A stretch of DNA of 47,972 nucleotides from Candidatus Hydrogenedentota bacterium. Its GTDB lineage: Bacteria > Hydrogenedentota > Hydrogenedentia > Hydrogenedentales > CAITNO01. Below, in pieces: positions 6,855 to 16,307 of this stretch; the first letter of the stretch is position 1; each line of letters opens with the position of its first letter. Under the pieces are notes generated by a model. It saw only the letters and a program-made list of their open reading frames with translations, was not told where the DNA came from and made no database searches. The position numbers and the translations under genes are program-made. The stretch lies in assembly GCA_012730105.1 (NCBI GenBank), contig JAAYBJ010000139.1, positions 1 through 47,972 of the forward strand. Direction: 5' to 3'.

Positions 6855-8207
6855 CTATTTCAAGAACGCATACCGCAATAGAAATGCCAGGGCCGTCACG
6901 TACATAATAGGGTGCACCTCCTGCCGACGCCCGGCCAACGTCTTGATGAGCGCAAAAGAGATGCAGCCCGCGGCAATACCTTCCGTAATGCCGTATCCGA
7001 GCACCATCATCGCGATGGTCAGAAACGCGGGCAGGCTTTCCGTAATATCATCCCACTTGATTCTTCCCAAGGGCGCAAGCATGAGAAAGCCCACGGCAAT
7101 GAGCGCAGGCGCCACGGCGGGATACATGGGCACAAAGGCGCCCTGAATGCCCAACGCCTGATAATAGGCCGGACCCACGTTCGTGCCGACCACCGCGACC
7201 ACCGGTGCAAACAGGATGGCCCCCAAAAAGCATAACCCCGTGACCACGGCGGCCAGGCCGGTGCGCGCGCCCGCGGCAACGCCCGCGGCGCTTTCTATGT
7301 AGCTGGTCACGGTCGAGGTGCCGCACAGGGCGCCGATACAGGTGCCTAGCGCGTCGGACAGGAACGCCCGGCCCGCGCGCGGCAATTTCCCGTCTTCCGT
7401 CATCAGCCCCGCCTGGCTGCTCACCCCGACCAGCGTGCCCACCGTGTCAAAAAGATCCAGGAAAAAGAAAATGGCAATCGCCAACAGGGCGTCCTGCCAG
7501 CGCTCAAGCAATTCATGGATGCCCAAATTAAAGAAACTTTCCGTGGACCAGCTGAACTCAGGCATCTTCAAGGGAATGACACCGAGGAGCAGGCCCAGCC
7601 CGGCGGTGAACAGAATGCCGATCAGGATACCTCCGTTAACCTTGTACGCCATAAGCGTGGCGATCAGGAAAAACCCGGCAATGGCCGTCAGGGGCGCGGC
7701 ATGCTTCAAATCCCCCAGAGACACCATGGTCGCATTGTTGAGCACCACGATGCCGCTCCACTGCAGGCCGATAAAGGCAATGAACAGGCCTATGGCCGGC
7801 CCGATGGCGTTTTTCAGACACAGGGGAAAAACGTCCATGATCTTTTCACGAAACTGGAACAGGGACAACAGGGTGAACACCAGTCCCGAGAACAGCACGA
7901 TCGTCAATCCGGACTGCCAGGAGAATCCCATGGTCCCGCAGACCGTATAGGCAAATAGAATGTTTTCACCCATTCCCGGCGCCAGCGCGATGGGATAGTT
8001 GGCAAGAAATCCCATGAGCAGGCAGGCCCCCGCCGAGGAAATACAGGTCGCCAGCACCACGGAACCGAAATCCATACCCGTCATGGCCAGTATGGTCGGC
8101 TGCACAAACACGATGTAGCTCATGGTAGCGAAGGTGGTCAGACCGCCAGTTACTTCCCGCCGCAGGGTGGACCCCGCCGCGCGGATTCCGAAATACTTGT
8201 CAAGCAT
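6855..8207 (-). CDS. NCS2-family purine permease (AzgA/GhxP-like)
   Basis: A 450-residue membrane protein of the hypoxanthine/guanine/adenine branch of the NCS2 family, which imports purine bases by proton symport. Typical segments include the opening REVTGGLTTFATMSYIVFVQP, here in pieces from about residue 18. APGMGENILFAY follows, then FFFLDLFDTVGTLVGV in the middle, then CGTSTVTSYIESAAGVAAGARTGL fragments forming the substrate-site helix. Fourteen segments would be expected and the length is normal. GGAGG lies 8 bases before ATG 8207. No purine riboswitch is visible in the leader. It converges on the small lipoprotein at a strong terminator and is divergent from the antiporter. Confidence 0.9.
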   Translation of the reverse strand: MLDKYFGIRAAGSTLRREVTGGLTTFATMSYIVFVQPTILAMTGMDFGSVVLATCISSAGACLLMGFLANYPIALAPGMGENILFAYTVCGTMGFSWQSGLTIVLFSGLVFTLLSLFQFREKIMDVFPLCLKNAIGPAIGLFIAFIGLQWSGIVVLNNATMVSLGDLKHAAPLTAIAGFFLIATLMAYKVNGGILIGILFTAGLGLLLGVIPLKMPEFSWSTESFFNLGIHELLERWQDALLAIAIFFFLDLFDTVGTLVGVSSQAGLMTEDGKLPRAGRAFLSDALGTCIGALCGTSTVTSYIESAAGVAAGARTGLAAVVTGLCFLGAILFAPVVAVVGTNVGPAYYQALGIQGAFVPMYPAVAPALIAVGFLMLAPLGRIKWDDITESLPAFLTIAMMVLGYGITEGIAAGCISFALIKTLAGRRQEVHPIMYVTALAFLLRYAFLK

Positions 8208-8272
8208 ATGCCGTTCCTCCCGGTGGATTCGCGCACACCGCGTGCGCGTCCGGCTTCCACTGTCGCGGCACC

Positions 8273-8278
8273 ATTATA
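8273..8278 (-). promoter_or_regulatory. Candidate -10 for the purine permease
   Basis: TATAAT reads on the minus strand 66 bases before the permease start. No good -35 is present at 16-18 bases, so this is a partial match only. Confidence 0.35.
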
Positions 8279-8302
8279 CACCACGGGCGGGACCACCTTC
8301 TT

Positions 8303-8332
8303 TTGATCGCAGACATAAGCGAATGATATAGT
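8303..8332 (+). promoter_or_regulatory. Candidate antiporter promoter
   Basis: TTGATC (8303-8308) and TATAGT (8327-8332) are 18 bases apart. If used, it would give a leader of about 200 bases before the antiporter. Confidence 0.35.
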
Positions 8333-8538
8333 TTCTCGCGGCGATGGGGTTCGCCTTTAACCGTTCCGCCCGCGCGTGGTTCTGATGACTCCTGCCCAAG
8401 TATTCATGCAGACATTCTGTTTTTCGTACAGTACGTTCGCGGGCGCCCTTCCAAGCGATTCACCTCCCCCATATGGGATTGGATCGGCCGTGCGAGTGCT
8501 CTTTGTGACCAACATCAAGGATAGGGAAGAACAACACC

Positions 8539-9741
8539 ATGATCTTTGGCCTTGCCGAATTATTGCTTGCGGCCCTGGTAGCGGACTGGCTGTTTCGCAA
8601 ATGCGGCTTGCCCGGACTGGTGGGCATGCTGCTCGTCGGTGTTTTGTTCGGGCCCCATGTGCTAGGCATGATCTCGCCTGCCCTGTTCGATGTCGGGGTG
8701 GAACTCCGCCCGCTGGCGCTAGTCGTCATCCTGTTGCGGGCGGGCCTGAAACTGGATCGTCAGACCCTGAACCGTGTGGGTGGCCGCGCCCTGGCCCTGG
8801 CCTGCGTTCCCGCGTTTCTCGAAGGCGTTGCTGTCGCCTTGCTGGCGCCTCGACTGCTTGGATTATCCCCCATGGCGGCCGTTGTCCTGGGCGCGGTACT
8901 GTGTGCCGTTTCTCCGGCGGTGGTTGTGCCGATGATGTTGTCCTGCATCGACCGCGCACGCGGCGCACGCACGGGCGCGCCAACCATGGTGCTGGCCGCC
9001 GCCTCCCTGGAAAACACCCTGGTCATCGTCATTATCGGCGTGTTGGTCGGCCTGTATACGGGAACCCGGAACCACTGGCTCGGCATGCTCGCGTCCATCC
9101 CCCTGTCCATGCTTACGGGCATTGCGGCCGGATGCATCACCGGACTGGCGCTGTGCCGGATATTCGCCCGCTTTGACCCGCGCGCGACCCGGCGCGCTAT
9201 GGCGCTCATCGGCATTTCCCTGGTCCTGCTCCATGTGGAACAACTGGCCAGGGGACACTTCCCCTTCGCCGCCCTTCCCGCAGTCATGGCGATAGGCTTC
9301 ATCATGCTGGAACGCTACGAGCCCTACGCCCATGAGATGGCCTCCAAACTCGCCAAGATATGGATTTTCGCCGAGATACTCCTCTTTACCATGATCGGCG
9401 CGCAGCTCGACCTGGAGGTGGCGCTGCGCCTCGGGATGGCAGGGCTCCTCCTTCTGGGTGCCGGCCTTGTCGCGCGGTGCCTGGGCGTGCAGCTCTGTCT
9501 GTTGCGCGGCACCCTTTCAGCCAGGGAACGGCTGTTCGTATGCGCCACCTGCATTCCCAAGGGAACCGTGCAGGCGGCAGTGGGGGCCATGCCGCTGGCA
9601 GCGCTGGCAGCGGCCGGCCAAGACACAGCGCCGGGTGAAAGCATTCTCGCCATGGCGGTGTTGAGCATTGCCGTGACCGCGCCGCTGGGCGCGTGGGCAA
9701 TTTCCTACGCGACCGAACATTTCCTGGAAGAGGAATGCTGA
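8539..9741 (+). CDS. NHA2/SLC9B-like cation:proton antiporter
   Basis: A 400-residue membrane protein with about 11-13 hydrophobic segments, similar to the CPA2 branch that includes animal NHA2. Matching segments are LVVILLRAGLKLD (about residues 61-73), GAVLCAVSPAVVVPMML (118-134), and the core helix ending GAPTMVLAAASLENTLVIVI. In relatives the core carries two adjacent aspartates (…SFDDILAI). Here the equivalent residues appear to be Glu158 and Asn159, so the usual ion-carrying pair is altered. IPKGTVQAAVG near the C-terminus is the conserved last core helix. There is no C-terminal TrkA domain. Export of Na+ or K+ in exchange for protons is the likely role. ATG 8539 follows a weak GGGAAG. 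Confidence 0.8.
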   Translation: MIFGLAELLLAALVADWLFRKCGLPGLVGMLLVGVLFGPHVLGMISPALFDVGVELRPLALVVILLRAGLKLDRQTLNRVGGRALALACVPAFLEGVAVALLAPRLLGLSPMAAVVLGAVLCAVSPAVVVPMMLSCIDRARGARTGAPTMVLAAASLENTLVIVIIGVLVGLYTGTRNHWLGMLASIPLSMLTGIAAGCITGLALCRIFARFDPRATRRAMALIGISLVLLHVEQLARGHFPFAALPAVMAIGFIMLERYEPYAHEMASKLAKIWIFAEILLFTMIGAQLDLEVALRLGMAGLLLLGAGLVARCLGVQLCLLRGTLSARERLFVCATCIPKGTVQAAVGAMPLAALAAAGQDTAPGESILAMAVLSIAVTAPLGAWAISYATEHFLEEEC

Positions 9742-9775
9742 CCGTGAAAAACACGGTGTCTCCGGTTTTAAGAGT

Positions 9776-11128
9776 TCAGAGTGTCCAGCCTTCGCGGTAT
9801 GCGGGATTGATGAGTGCTGTCGCTTCGACATTGTCCGGAAACGTAAGCGATGCCGCATCCCAACGCAGTATGGTGCGCGGGAAACGTTTGGCAATGTTGC
9901 CCAGGAGCGCCGTTTCCGTCAGCGGGCCGGAATAGTTGAAGGCCGCGCCGGCCGAAGTGCCATTCTTACAGCCGCGCACCCAGTCCATCTCATGGGAATC
10001 CGGAACGCGTTCGATGCTTTCCGGGGGCGGGGTGAAAGCGTCCATGCGCGCCTTGGGCAGCAGGCGCGGGCTGTTGCCGTAGGTGCCGCAGGTGAGCAGG
10101 CCCGTTTCTCCGAGGAACAGCGCGCCGCCCTCGCCGTCGCCCAGGTCGCGGGGATTCTCCACGTCCGGGTGGCGGGGCGGTTCCAGCCCGTCGTACCAGG
10201 ATACGGTCACCGGGGGCAGGCCGTTGCGGGCCGGGAACTGGTAGCGCACAATGGACGCGATGGGATGGGTCTCATCATTCAGGTCGGTGCTGTTCGCCTC
10301 GACGGTTTCCGGCGCGCCCAGGTTGAGCGCCCACACGACGGGGTCCAGCGTGTGCGCGCCTCGGTCGCCCATCATGCCACAGCCGAAATCCAGCCAGCTG
10401 CGCCAAGTGCGCGGATGATAGCAGGAATGATAAGGGCGATGTGGCGCCGGGCCAAGCCAGAGATCCCAGTCGAGCGTTTCGGGCACGGGCGGCGTTTCCT
10501 CCGGGCGCGTCCCCCGGGACGAACTCCAGCTGGCATGCCCCCAGGGATAATAGGTCAGGCTGCACCAGGTGATCACCTCGCGCACGGCGCCTATGGCGCC
10601 CGCCGCGATCCATTCGCACACCTGCCGCGCGTCCTTGCCGGAATGCCCCTGGATGCCCATCTGGGTGCATACGCCCGTTTCCTCGGCGGCCTGCGCGAGC
10701 CGGCGCGCCTCGTGGACCGTGTGGGTGAGGGGTTTCTGGCAATAGACATGCTTGCCGGCGCGCATGGCGGCCATGGCGATGACCGCGTGGGTGTGATCGG
10801 GCGTGGCGATGACCACCGCGTCTATGTCCTGTTGTTTCTCCAGCATGATGCGGTAATCCTTATAGACCACCGCGTTCGGATACTGTTTGAAGGTGTTGGC
10901 GGCATAGTCGGTATCCACATCGCATAAAGCCACTATATTTTCCGACTGCAGCGCGCCCAGGTTGGAGGCGCCCATACCGCCCACACCGATGCCGGCAATG
11001 TTCAGTTTTTCACTCGGCGCGGCGTAGGCCGTTCCCCCGAGCACGTGGCGCGGAACAATCTGGAACAGGGAGGCGGCGGTCAGCGCCGAACCGGCGCCGA
11101 GAAAAGTGCGACGATCGAGTTTCTTCAT
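9776..11128 (-). CDS. Tat-exported Gfo/Idh/MocA family oxidoreductase
   Basis: A 450-residue NAD(P)-dependent oxidoreductase with a twin-arginine signal (DRRTFLG, residues 5-11, then a hydrophobic stretch to an AYAA-like cleavage site near 37). The Rossmann motif GIGVGGMG begins at residue 46. The catalytic-lysine motif, usually EKP, is CQKPLTH here, with Lys132. The C-terminal half (WLDFGCGMMGDRGAHTLD) is the dimerising sheet domain. Export predicts a periplasmic enzyme that folds with its cofactor in the cytoplasm first. Such proteins abound in Planctomycetes, Lentisphaerae and Hydrogenedentota and act on sugars or sugar derivatives; the substrate is not predictable. AGGAG lies 8 bases before ATG 11128. 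Confidence 0.88.
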   Translation of the reverse strand: MKKLDRRTFLGAGSALTAASLFQIVPRHVLGGTAYAAPSEKLNIAGIGVGGMGASNLGALQSENIVALCDVDTDYAANTFKQYPNAVVYKDYRIMLEKQQDIDAVVIATPDHTHAVIAMAAMRAGKHVYCQKPLTHTVHEARRLAQAAEETGVCTQMGIQGHSGKDARQVCEWIAAGAIGAVREVITWCSLTYYPWGHASWSSSRGTRPEETPPVPETLDWDLWLGPAPHRPYHSCYHPRTWRSWLDFGCGMMGDRGAHTLDPVVWALNLGAPETVEANSTDLNDETHPIASIVRYQFPARNGLPPVTVSWYDGLEPPRHPDVENPRDLGDGEGGALFLGETGLLTCGTYGNSPRLLPKARMDAFTPPPESIERVPDSHEMDWVRGCKNGTSAGAAFNYSGPLTETALLGNIAKRFPRTILRWDAASLTFPDNVEATALINPAYREGWTL

Positions 11129-11154
11129 GGCAGGGCTCCTTCATGTGTGTCATA

Positions 11155-11184
11155 AGAATACGGTGGTGAAACGGGACAAAGCAA
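11155..11184 (-). promoter_or_regulatory. Candidate promoter of the Tat oxidoreductase
   Basis: On the minus strand TTGCTT and TATTCT are separated by 18 bases. The -10 ends 26 bases before the start codon, which suits a short leader containing the AGGAG site. Confidence 0.4.
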
Positions 11185-11210
11185 GAAGGCCGTCCCTTCT
11201 CAATCCCGGT

Positions 11211-13955
11211 CTATGCGGTCAGATTTTCCTGCACGGCGCCGGTTGCGACCGCCTGTTTCCTTCTCAGCGCTTTCATAAGCTCATCCGCGATAAAAATGGA
11301 CGATGCGACGGCGCTGATAAGAATCCAGTCAATAAAGGTAAGCGGAACCACCCCGAAAAGTGTCTGGCCCATGGGCGTCTGCACCACCAGCACCTGCAAC
11401 AGGACAGCGAGGAGAATACCGCCCCACAGCCAGATGTTGCTGAACAGGCCCACGGAAAAAACGGACACGTTGGAAGTGCGTGCGCTCAGCGCCTGGAACC
11501 ATTGAAACGCGGCGATGGTGGTAAAAGCCACGGTCTGCGCGTGCAGTTCTTCGCCGGCATACAACTCATATACGAAGAGGCCTATGGTGCCGACGGCCAT
11601 GACCGGGGCCAGGGTCAGGATGCGCCGCAGCAGCGGGGCGTCAATCACGCCGGCGTTTGCAGGACGTGGCGGCCGTTTCAAGACGTTCCAATGACCCGGC
11701 TCCACGCCCAGCGGTATGGTGCATACCCCGTCGGTCACCAGGTTGATCCAGAGAATCATGATGGCGGTCAGCGGCAAGGGCAGCCCGAACATCAATGCCA
11801 GCGACAGGGTAAGCACTTCGCCGAAATTCGTGGTCATCAGGAAAAAGACCACGCGCTGCAAGTTGGAAAAGATGACGCGCCCTTCCTCAACGGCATGGAC
11901 GATCGTGGCGAAGTTGTCGTCGGTCAGGACCATGTCGGCGGCCTCCCGGGCTACTTCCGTTCCCGTGTTTCCCATGGCCACACCGATATCTGCGCCTTTC
12001 AAAGCCGGCGCATCGTTGACACCGTCGCCCGTCATGGCGACAATCTCCCCCTTTGCCTTGAGCGCGCGCAGCAGGCGTAGTTTGTGTTCCGGCGACACGC
12101 GCGCGAATACGTTCACCCTGCCCACGATCCCGGCCAGCGCCTCGTCATCCATATCGTCCAGCTGCGCCCCGGTAACTGCTTCTGACACGGTCCGCGAGAT
12201 ACCCACATCGCGCGCGATGGCGGCGGCGGTGACGGCATGGTCTCCCGTGATCATTACGATGCGTATGCCCGCGTCCTGCGCGTCGCGAATGGCATCCACA
12301 ACCTCCGGGCGCGGCGGGTCCAGGATGCCCCAGAAGCCGACAAAGGTGAGGCCGTTTTCACACCTGTCGCGATCCAGCGAAGTCTCCTGGCCCGGCTGAC
12401 TCTTGAACGCGGCGGCAACCAGGCGTAACGCCCGGCCGCCATAGGCCGCGATGGCTTCTTCTATTTTCCGGCGATGCGCGTCATCCAGCGGAACGGGTCC
12501 GTCCTTCGACAGTACATGACTGGCAAAGGAAAGCATCCGGTCGGGAGCGCCCTTGACATACAGGGAGGCGCCGTCTCCCGACTCCCGCCGATGGAGCGTG
12601 GCCATGTATTTATACTTGCTTGAAAAGGGAATCTCCGCCAGTCGGGGAAATCGTTCTTGTTCCTGTTCTTCGTTCAGGCCGGCTTTGCGCGCGGCAACCA
12701 GGATCGCCCCTTCCGTGGGCGTGCCGTTTAACTGCCAGGTTCCGTCTTCGCCGGACAGGAGACGGGCGTTGTTATTCAGCACGCCGATGCGCAGCAGGAG
12801 CCGTGCCGGCTCCGGCAACGATTCCTTGGCGGCACCCTCATTGTTGACGTGTATTTCACCCTCGGGCGTATAGCCGCCACCCGTCAATTCCGCGGACGCG
12901 TCCAGGGTCCACAGGCAGGTCGCGGTCATTTCATTGCGCGTGATGGTGCCGGTCTTGTCGGAACAGATTACGGTGGTGGAACCGAGCGTTTCCACGGCGG
13001 GCAGGCTCCGGATAATGGCATTGCGCCGGGTCATGCGCTGTACGCCAAGGGCCAGCGTTACGCTGATCACGGCCGGCAGCCCCTCAGGTATGGCCGAAAC
13101 CGCTGTGGCCAGGGCGTAAAACACCATGTCCAGCCACCCGTATCCCCGCAGCAGCCCAAGAAGGAACACCACGCCGGAAAGGCCCAAGCCGCCCATGCCC
13201 AGCAGGGTGCTGAGCCGGGCCAGCCGCGCCTGCAGCGGGGTCTCATCGTCGCCGGCCTGCTGCACCTGTCCCGCAATTTTACCGAGCGCCGTATCCATGC
13301 CGGTGGCAACCACCATGGCCCGGCCCCGGCCCGCCGTTACAGCCGTGGACATCCAGACCATATTCCCGCGATCCGCCATGGGACGGTCTTTCTCCGTCTC
13401 GCCCGGATTTTTTTCCACGGGCTCACTTTCCCCGGTAAGGGCGGATTCGTCCAGGCGCAGCTCGGTGCTGTCCAGAATCCTGGCGTCCGCGGCGATGCGG
13501 TCGCCGGTCTCGAGCAGCAGGATATCCCCGGGAACAACCTCGCCCGCCGTTATCATGGCCGGTTCGCCGCCGCGCAACACGCGCGCATGGGGCGCCGCCA
13601 GTTTGTGCAGCGCGTCCATGGCCCGTCCGGCCTTGAGTTCCTGCACTGTTCCCATGATCGTATTCATGGCCACAACGCAGGCGATGACGGCGGCATCCAC
13701 CGTGTGACCGGCGAGAATGGAAATCAAGGCCGCGCCGGCCAACAGGTAAATCAGCGGGTGACGCAGTTGTCGCAACACCATGCTGAACAAGGATTCGCCC
13801 TGCTTCACCACCAGGGCATTGGCCCCCCAACGCGCCAGCCGTTCCGCCGCGCCCGCGGTATCCAGCCCCGTCTCAGCGGCATCCAGCTCCCGGAACATTT
13901 CCTGAACCGGCATGGCATGCCAGTAGTGATCTGGCTGTGAGTTTTCCAAGGTCAT
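11211..13955 (-). CDS. P2-type (Ca2+/Mn2+-like) cation-transporting P-type ATPase
   Basis: A 914-residue P-type ATPase. In order it has an N-terminal cation-ATPase domain, TGES of the actuator domain near residue 174, PEGLP in helix M4 (about 289-293), and the phosphorylation motif DKTGTIT with Asp333. The hinge [10 protein letters not shown] follows near 642. The C-terminal transport helices carry NFGEV and WINLVTDG, which match the calcium-site helices of SERCA/PMR1-like pumps. This points to Ca2+ or Mn2+ export. The family's usual DKTGTLT has Ile for Leu here, a mild change. ATG 13955 has AAGGA 7 bases upstream, so the longer in-frame extension is rejected. It is transcribed alone, with its own promoter in the upstream gap. 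Confidence 0.88.
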   Translation of the reverse strand: MTLENSQPDHYWHAMPVQEMFRELDAAETGLDTAGAAERLARWGANALVVKQGESLFSMVLRQLRHPLIYLLAGAALISILAGHTVDAAVIACVVAMNTIMGTVQELKAGRAMDALHKLAAPHARVLRGGEPAMITAGEVVPGDILLLETGDRIAADARILDSTELRLDESALTGESEPVEKNPGETEKDRPMADRGNMVWMSTAVTAGRGRAMVVATGMDTALGKIAGQVQQAGDDETPLQARLARLSTLLGMGGLGLSGVVFLLGLLRGYGWLDMVFYALATAVSAIPEGLPAVISVTLALGVQRMTRRNAIIRSLPAVETLGSTTVICSDKTGTITRNEMTATCLWTLDASAELTGGGYTPEGEIHVNNEGAAKESLPEPARLLLRIGVLNNNARLLSGEDGTWQLNGTPTEGAILVAARKAGLNEEQEQERFPRLAEIPFSSKYKYMATLHRRESGDGASLYVKGAPDRMLSFASHVLSKDGPVPLDDAHRRKIEEAIAAYGGRALRLVAAAFKSQPGQETSLDRDRCENGLTFVGFWGILDPPRPEVVDAIRDAQDAGIRIVMITGDHAVTAAAIARDVGISRTVSEAVTGAQLDDMDDEALAGIVGRVNVFARVSPEHKLRLLRALKAKGEIVAMTGDGVNDAPALKGADIGVAMGNTGTEVAREAADMVLTDDNFATIVHAVEEGRVIFSNLQRVVFFLMTTNFGEVLTLSLALMFGLPLPLTAIMILWINLVTDGVCTIPLGVEPGHWNVLKRPPRPANAGVIDAPLLRRILTLAPVMAVGTIGLFVYELYAGEELHAQTVAFTTIAAFQWFQALSARTSNVSVFSVGLFSNIWLWGGILLAVLLQVLVVQTPMGQTLFGVVPLTFIDWILISAVASSIFIADELMKALRRKQAVATGAVQENLTA

Positions 13956-14121
13956 GCACTGTTCCTTCTCATGATGCATCCGCCCGGCATACCGGCCGCA
14001 ACCGGCGGCCGTGAGGCGATACGATAAGGGTCTAAGACGATCATTGAGGGATGCGTGCTCCCGGACCAAAGGCCCGCAAACAGCGCCACAACCCCCTGAC
14101 CGTCATCTGCCGGCGATTATC

Positions 14122-14150
14122 CTGATATTGATGCGCCTACCCCGTGACAA
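14122..14150 (-). promoter_or_regulatory. Candidate promoter of the P-type ATPase
   Basis: On the minus strand TTGTCA and TATCAG are separated by 17 bases, just downstream of the deaminase stop. Transcription would begin near 14115, leaving a leader of about 160 bases. Confidence 0.45.
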
Positions 14151-14167
14151 GGCGCTTTGCGAAGCGG

Positions 14168-14650
14168 CTACTCGTATTCCTGCATTTCGTTGTGGATATA
14201 TTCCAACTGGACGCCGCCCTGCCGGAACATTTCTTCCGATTCCGCGCCGTCATGATACCGGCGCTCACATACCACGCGGACAATGCCGCAATTGATGATC
14301 AGCATGGCGCACACGCGGCAGGGCGTCATGCGGCAATAGAGGGTGCCGCCGTCGATGCTGACGCCGAGCCGGGCCGCCTGGGCGATGGCGTTCTGCTCCG
14401 CGTGCACTGTGCGCACACAGTGCTCCGTAACGGTGCCGTCGCCGTGCAGCATCTTCTTCATCTGGTGGCCCACGTCATCGCAATGGGGAAAGCCCTTGGG
14501 CGATCCCACGTAGCCGGTCACCAGCAGCGTGCGGTCACGGGCGATGACACAGCCGCTTCTTCCACGGTTGCACGTGGCGCGCTTGGCTATGGCGTTCGTC
14601 ACTTCCATAAAATATTCGTCCCAGGTCGGCCGGTGATATTTTTCAGTCAT
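14168..14650 (-). CDS. Deoxycytidylate (dCMP) deaminase family protein
   Basis: A 160-residue zinc deaminase that would convert dCMP to dUMP for thymidylate synthesis. The zinc and proton-transfer motif HAEQNAI (His83, Glu85) and PCRVC (Cys111, Cys114) are intact. The early CNRGRSGCVI and GYVGSPKGFPHCDD segments match the dCMP deaminase/ComEB branch rather than cytidine or tRNA deaminases. The length is normal. GGAGAG lies 6 bases before ATG 14650. It is the last of three minus-strand genes (pcs, nadK, this gene) with small gaps, likely one operon. The shared theme is not obvious beyond general nucleotide and cofactor supply. Confidence 0.9.
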   Translation of the reverse strand: MTEKYHRPTWDEYFMEVTNAIAKRATCNRGRSGCVIARDRTLLVTGYVGSPKGFPHCDDVGHQMKKMLHGDGTVTEHCVRTVHAEQNAIAQAARLGVSIDGGTLYCRMTPCRVCAMLIINCGIVRVVCERRYHDGAESEEMFRQGGVQLEYIHNEMQEYE

Positions 14651-14713
14651 ACATGTCTCTCCGTATAAGGGATTTGTCCCCGTTTAACGCCTGCTGAATC
14701 CGTCCGAAACACA

Positions 14714-15496
14714 TTAAAAGGGCTCGTCCAGGGCGGTTACCGCTTCACAAGTCAATATGTGTGCGCTTTGCGGATGCCTGCGCACGGTGATGCAATCGCC
14801 GCGGTCCAGGCTGAGGTATTCGGTTGAATTATCAAAAGCCAGCGTGGCCGGCCCCCGGGTGATCTGAAACCGCACCTCGTCCTGTTCCGGCACGATAAGA
14901 TGGTTGACAGGATGCGTGGTCGCCTTGAACGCAAGCCCGATCCCCTGTTTGAAAATGCCCTTAGTGATGGCCTTGAAATAGGCGTAACTGCCAAAAGGGG
15001 TGCAGGCGATGAAACCATCACTCACCACTTCAACACCGCTTTCAAAAGGAATATCGTTAATCCAGAGTTTGAAGCGCACGGCGCTGTTGATGCGCCCCAT
15101 GTGCACGTTAGCTTCATTGAGGCACGTCAATAGGAAATCAGGCTCACAGCGGCGCCTGGACGCGAAAACCGCGCACTCCAGCTTGGTATAGCGGGTGTGC
15201 ACCAGGTCGTCGCCTGCCAGCGCGGCAATCACTTCGCGCGGCGATTTCGGAATGCAGCGGTGGCCCCGGCGACTGTTCAGGATGGGCACCTTGGGAACAC
15301 CCGGCCAGCGCAATTCCGCGGCGAGCAGCGTGCCGTCGCCGCCGTAACACACGACCACGTCTGGCGCTTTGTCGGCAAGGATCAGGTTCTTATGGCGCTT
15401 GATAACCGGCGCCAGCGTCTCGGCCTCGCTGCCGAACAGGACCACCCGGTATCGCTGCGTTTCCACGGCTTCGCGTTTTGTTTTGTGCATGGACAT
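14714..15496 (-). CDS. nadK: NAD kinase (ATP-NAD/PpnK-like)
   Basis: A 260-residue protein of the NAD kinase family, which phosphorylates NAD to NADP. The diacylglycerol/NAD-kinase motif GGDGTLLAA starts at residue 52. The NAD-site segment, usually TPTGSTAY, reads SDGFIACTPFGSYAYFKAI here, with Phe and Tyr replacing Thr and Thr. The usual NE/D segment is present as CLNEANVHMG. It is therefore a divergent member, closer in feel to archaeal or lineage-specific forms than to E. coli NadK. Substrate preference (NAD or NADH, ATP or polyphosphate) cannot be judged. The start is 12 bases after the pcs stop with no clear Shine-Dalgarno, so translational coupling is likely. ATG 15490 is an alternative. 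Confidence 0.75.
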   Translation of the reverse strand: MSMHKTKREAVETQRYRVVLFGSEAETLAPVIKRHKNLILADKAPDVVVCYGGDGTLLAAELRWPGVPKVPILNSRRGHRCIPKSPREVIAALAGDDLVHTRYTKLECAVFASRRRCEPDFLLTCLNEANVHMGRINSAVRFKLWINDIPFESGVEVVSDGFIACTPFGSYAYFKAITKGIFKQGIGLAFKATTHPVNHLIVPEQDEVRFQITRGPATLAFDNSTEYLSLDRGDCITVRRHPQSAHILTCEAVTALDEPF

Positions 15497-15508
15497 GTCG
15501 AATCGACT

Positions 15509-16267
15509 CTATCCGGACGCAGGCGGACTATCCGGCTTTGTTTCACCATCAGGGGACGTGGATTGTTTCCGAAGCGTCAGCCACAGGCTGATCGCGATAT
15601 AATATACAAGATAAAACAAGGACAGCAGTAACAGCAACCGGTGCCCCTCGGGATAGCGTGCCAGCGCGGCAATCGAAAGGCCGGCCCAAATGCAACCCAG
15701 CGCCAGGTTGAGCGGACGAAGGAACCGTGTCCGGCTCGGGTAAAGATACCGGATACGGACAAACACCCCCGCGGCGCACACCAGCAGCACCAGGGCGTTC
15801 ACCGGGCCGGGACAACCCAGCATGAAAAGGTAAAAAACGGCCACATTCCAATAGGACGGGAAACCCGTAAAGGCGTGGTCCGGTGTTTTCGCGTCATCCC
15901 GGCAGAATTGGTACGCCGACGCGAGCACCATAATCACCGCCAGCGGCAGACGCCAGGGCCCGGGTAAAAGATCCGCATATAACAGGAAATAGGCCGGCAC
16001 AAGGACGTAGGTGAAATAATCCACCATATTGTCCAGCAATGCCCCGTCAAAGTGGGGGAGAAAGAACTTGACTTTGCGCCACCGGGCCAGGGCGCCGTCC
16101 ACCCCGTCTATGGCCGCCGTGACCATCATCCACCCCAGCGCCGCCACGAAATGCCCTTCGGAAGTTGCGCGAATGGCCAACAGGCCGAAAACCGCCCCCG
16201 ACGCCGTGAACAGGTGCACCATCCACGCGCCAAGCACGCCGGTCATTGTGTTTTGCGTTCCACGCAT
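15509..16267 (-). CDS. pcs: Phosphatidylcholine synthase
   Basis: A 252-residue integral membrane protein of the CDP-alcohol phosphatidyltransferase superfamily. The motif DxxDGxxAR...GxxxDxxxD appears as DGVDGALAR (Asp54, Asp57) and DGALLDNMVDY. Features specific to the Pcs branch are HLFTASGAVFGLLAI near the start, YFTYVLVPAYFLL after the motif, FTGFPSYWNVAVFYLF, and LRPLNLALG near the end. Pcs condenses choline directly with CDP-diacylglycerol to make phosphatidylcholine in the inner membrane. GGAGG lies about 7-9 bases before ATG 16267; the long in-frame extension upstream runs antisense to the Rrf2 gene and is rejected. It is first in a run with nadK and the deaminase. Confidence 0.85.
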   Translation of the reverse strand: MRGTQNTMTGVLGAWMVHLFTASGAVFGLLAIRATSEGHFVAALGWMMVTAAIDGVDGALARWRKVKFFLPHFDGALLDNMVDYFTYVLVPAYFLLYADLLPGPWRLPLAVIMVLASAYQFCRDDAKTPDHAFTGFPSYWNVAVFYLFMLGCPGPVNALVLLVCAAGVFVRIRYLYPSRTRFLRPLNLALGCIWAGLSIAALARYPEGHRLLLLLSLFYLVYYIAISLWLTLRKQSTSPDGETKPDSPPASG

Positions 16268-16301
16268 TCCGCTTCCTCCGCTTCGGGGATTGTTTCCTAA
16301 T

Positions 16302-16307
16302 ACTATA
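16302..16307 (-). promoter_or_regulatory. Candidate -10 for the pcs operon
   Basis: TATAGT reads on the minus strand 34 bases before the pcs start. The -35 region is poor. Confidence 0.35.

Larger units (their letters stand above)
8208..8538. other. Divergent promoter region between permease and antiporter
   Basis: This 331-base spacer separates two genes transcribed outwards. It contains a TATAAT on the minus strand and a weaker promoter on the plus strand. Nothing else is recognisable; a plus-strand frame entering from here overlaps the antiporter out of frame and is not supported. Confidence 0.5.

Noticed and set aside
8376-9176. Plus-strand frame overlapping the antiporter out of frame
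   Set aside because: Arg/Gly/Pro-rich translation, no ribosome binding site, and the antiporter frame has clear membrane segments and motifs.
9992-10927. Plus-strand open frame opposite the Tat oxidoreductase
   Set aside because: Antisense to a complete gene with clear motifs; no start signal.
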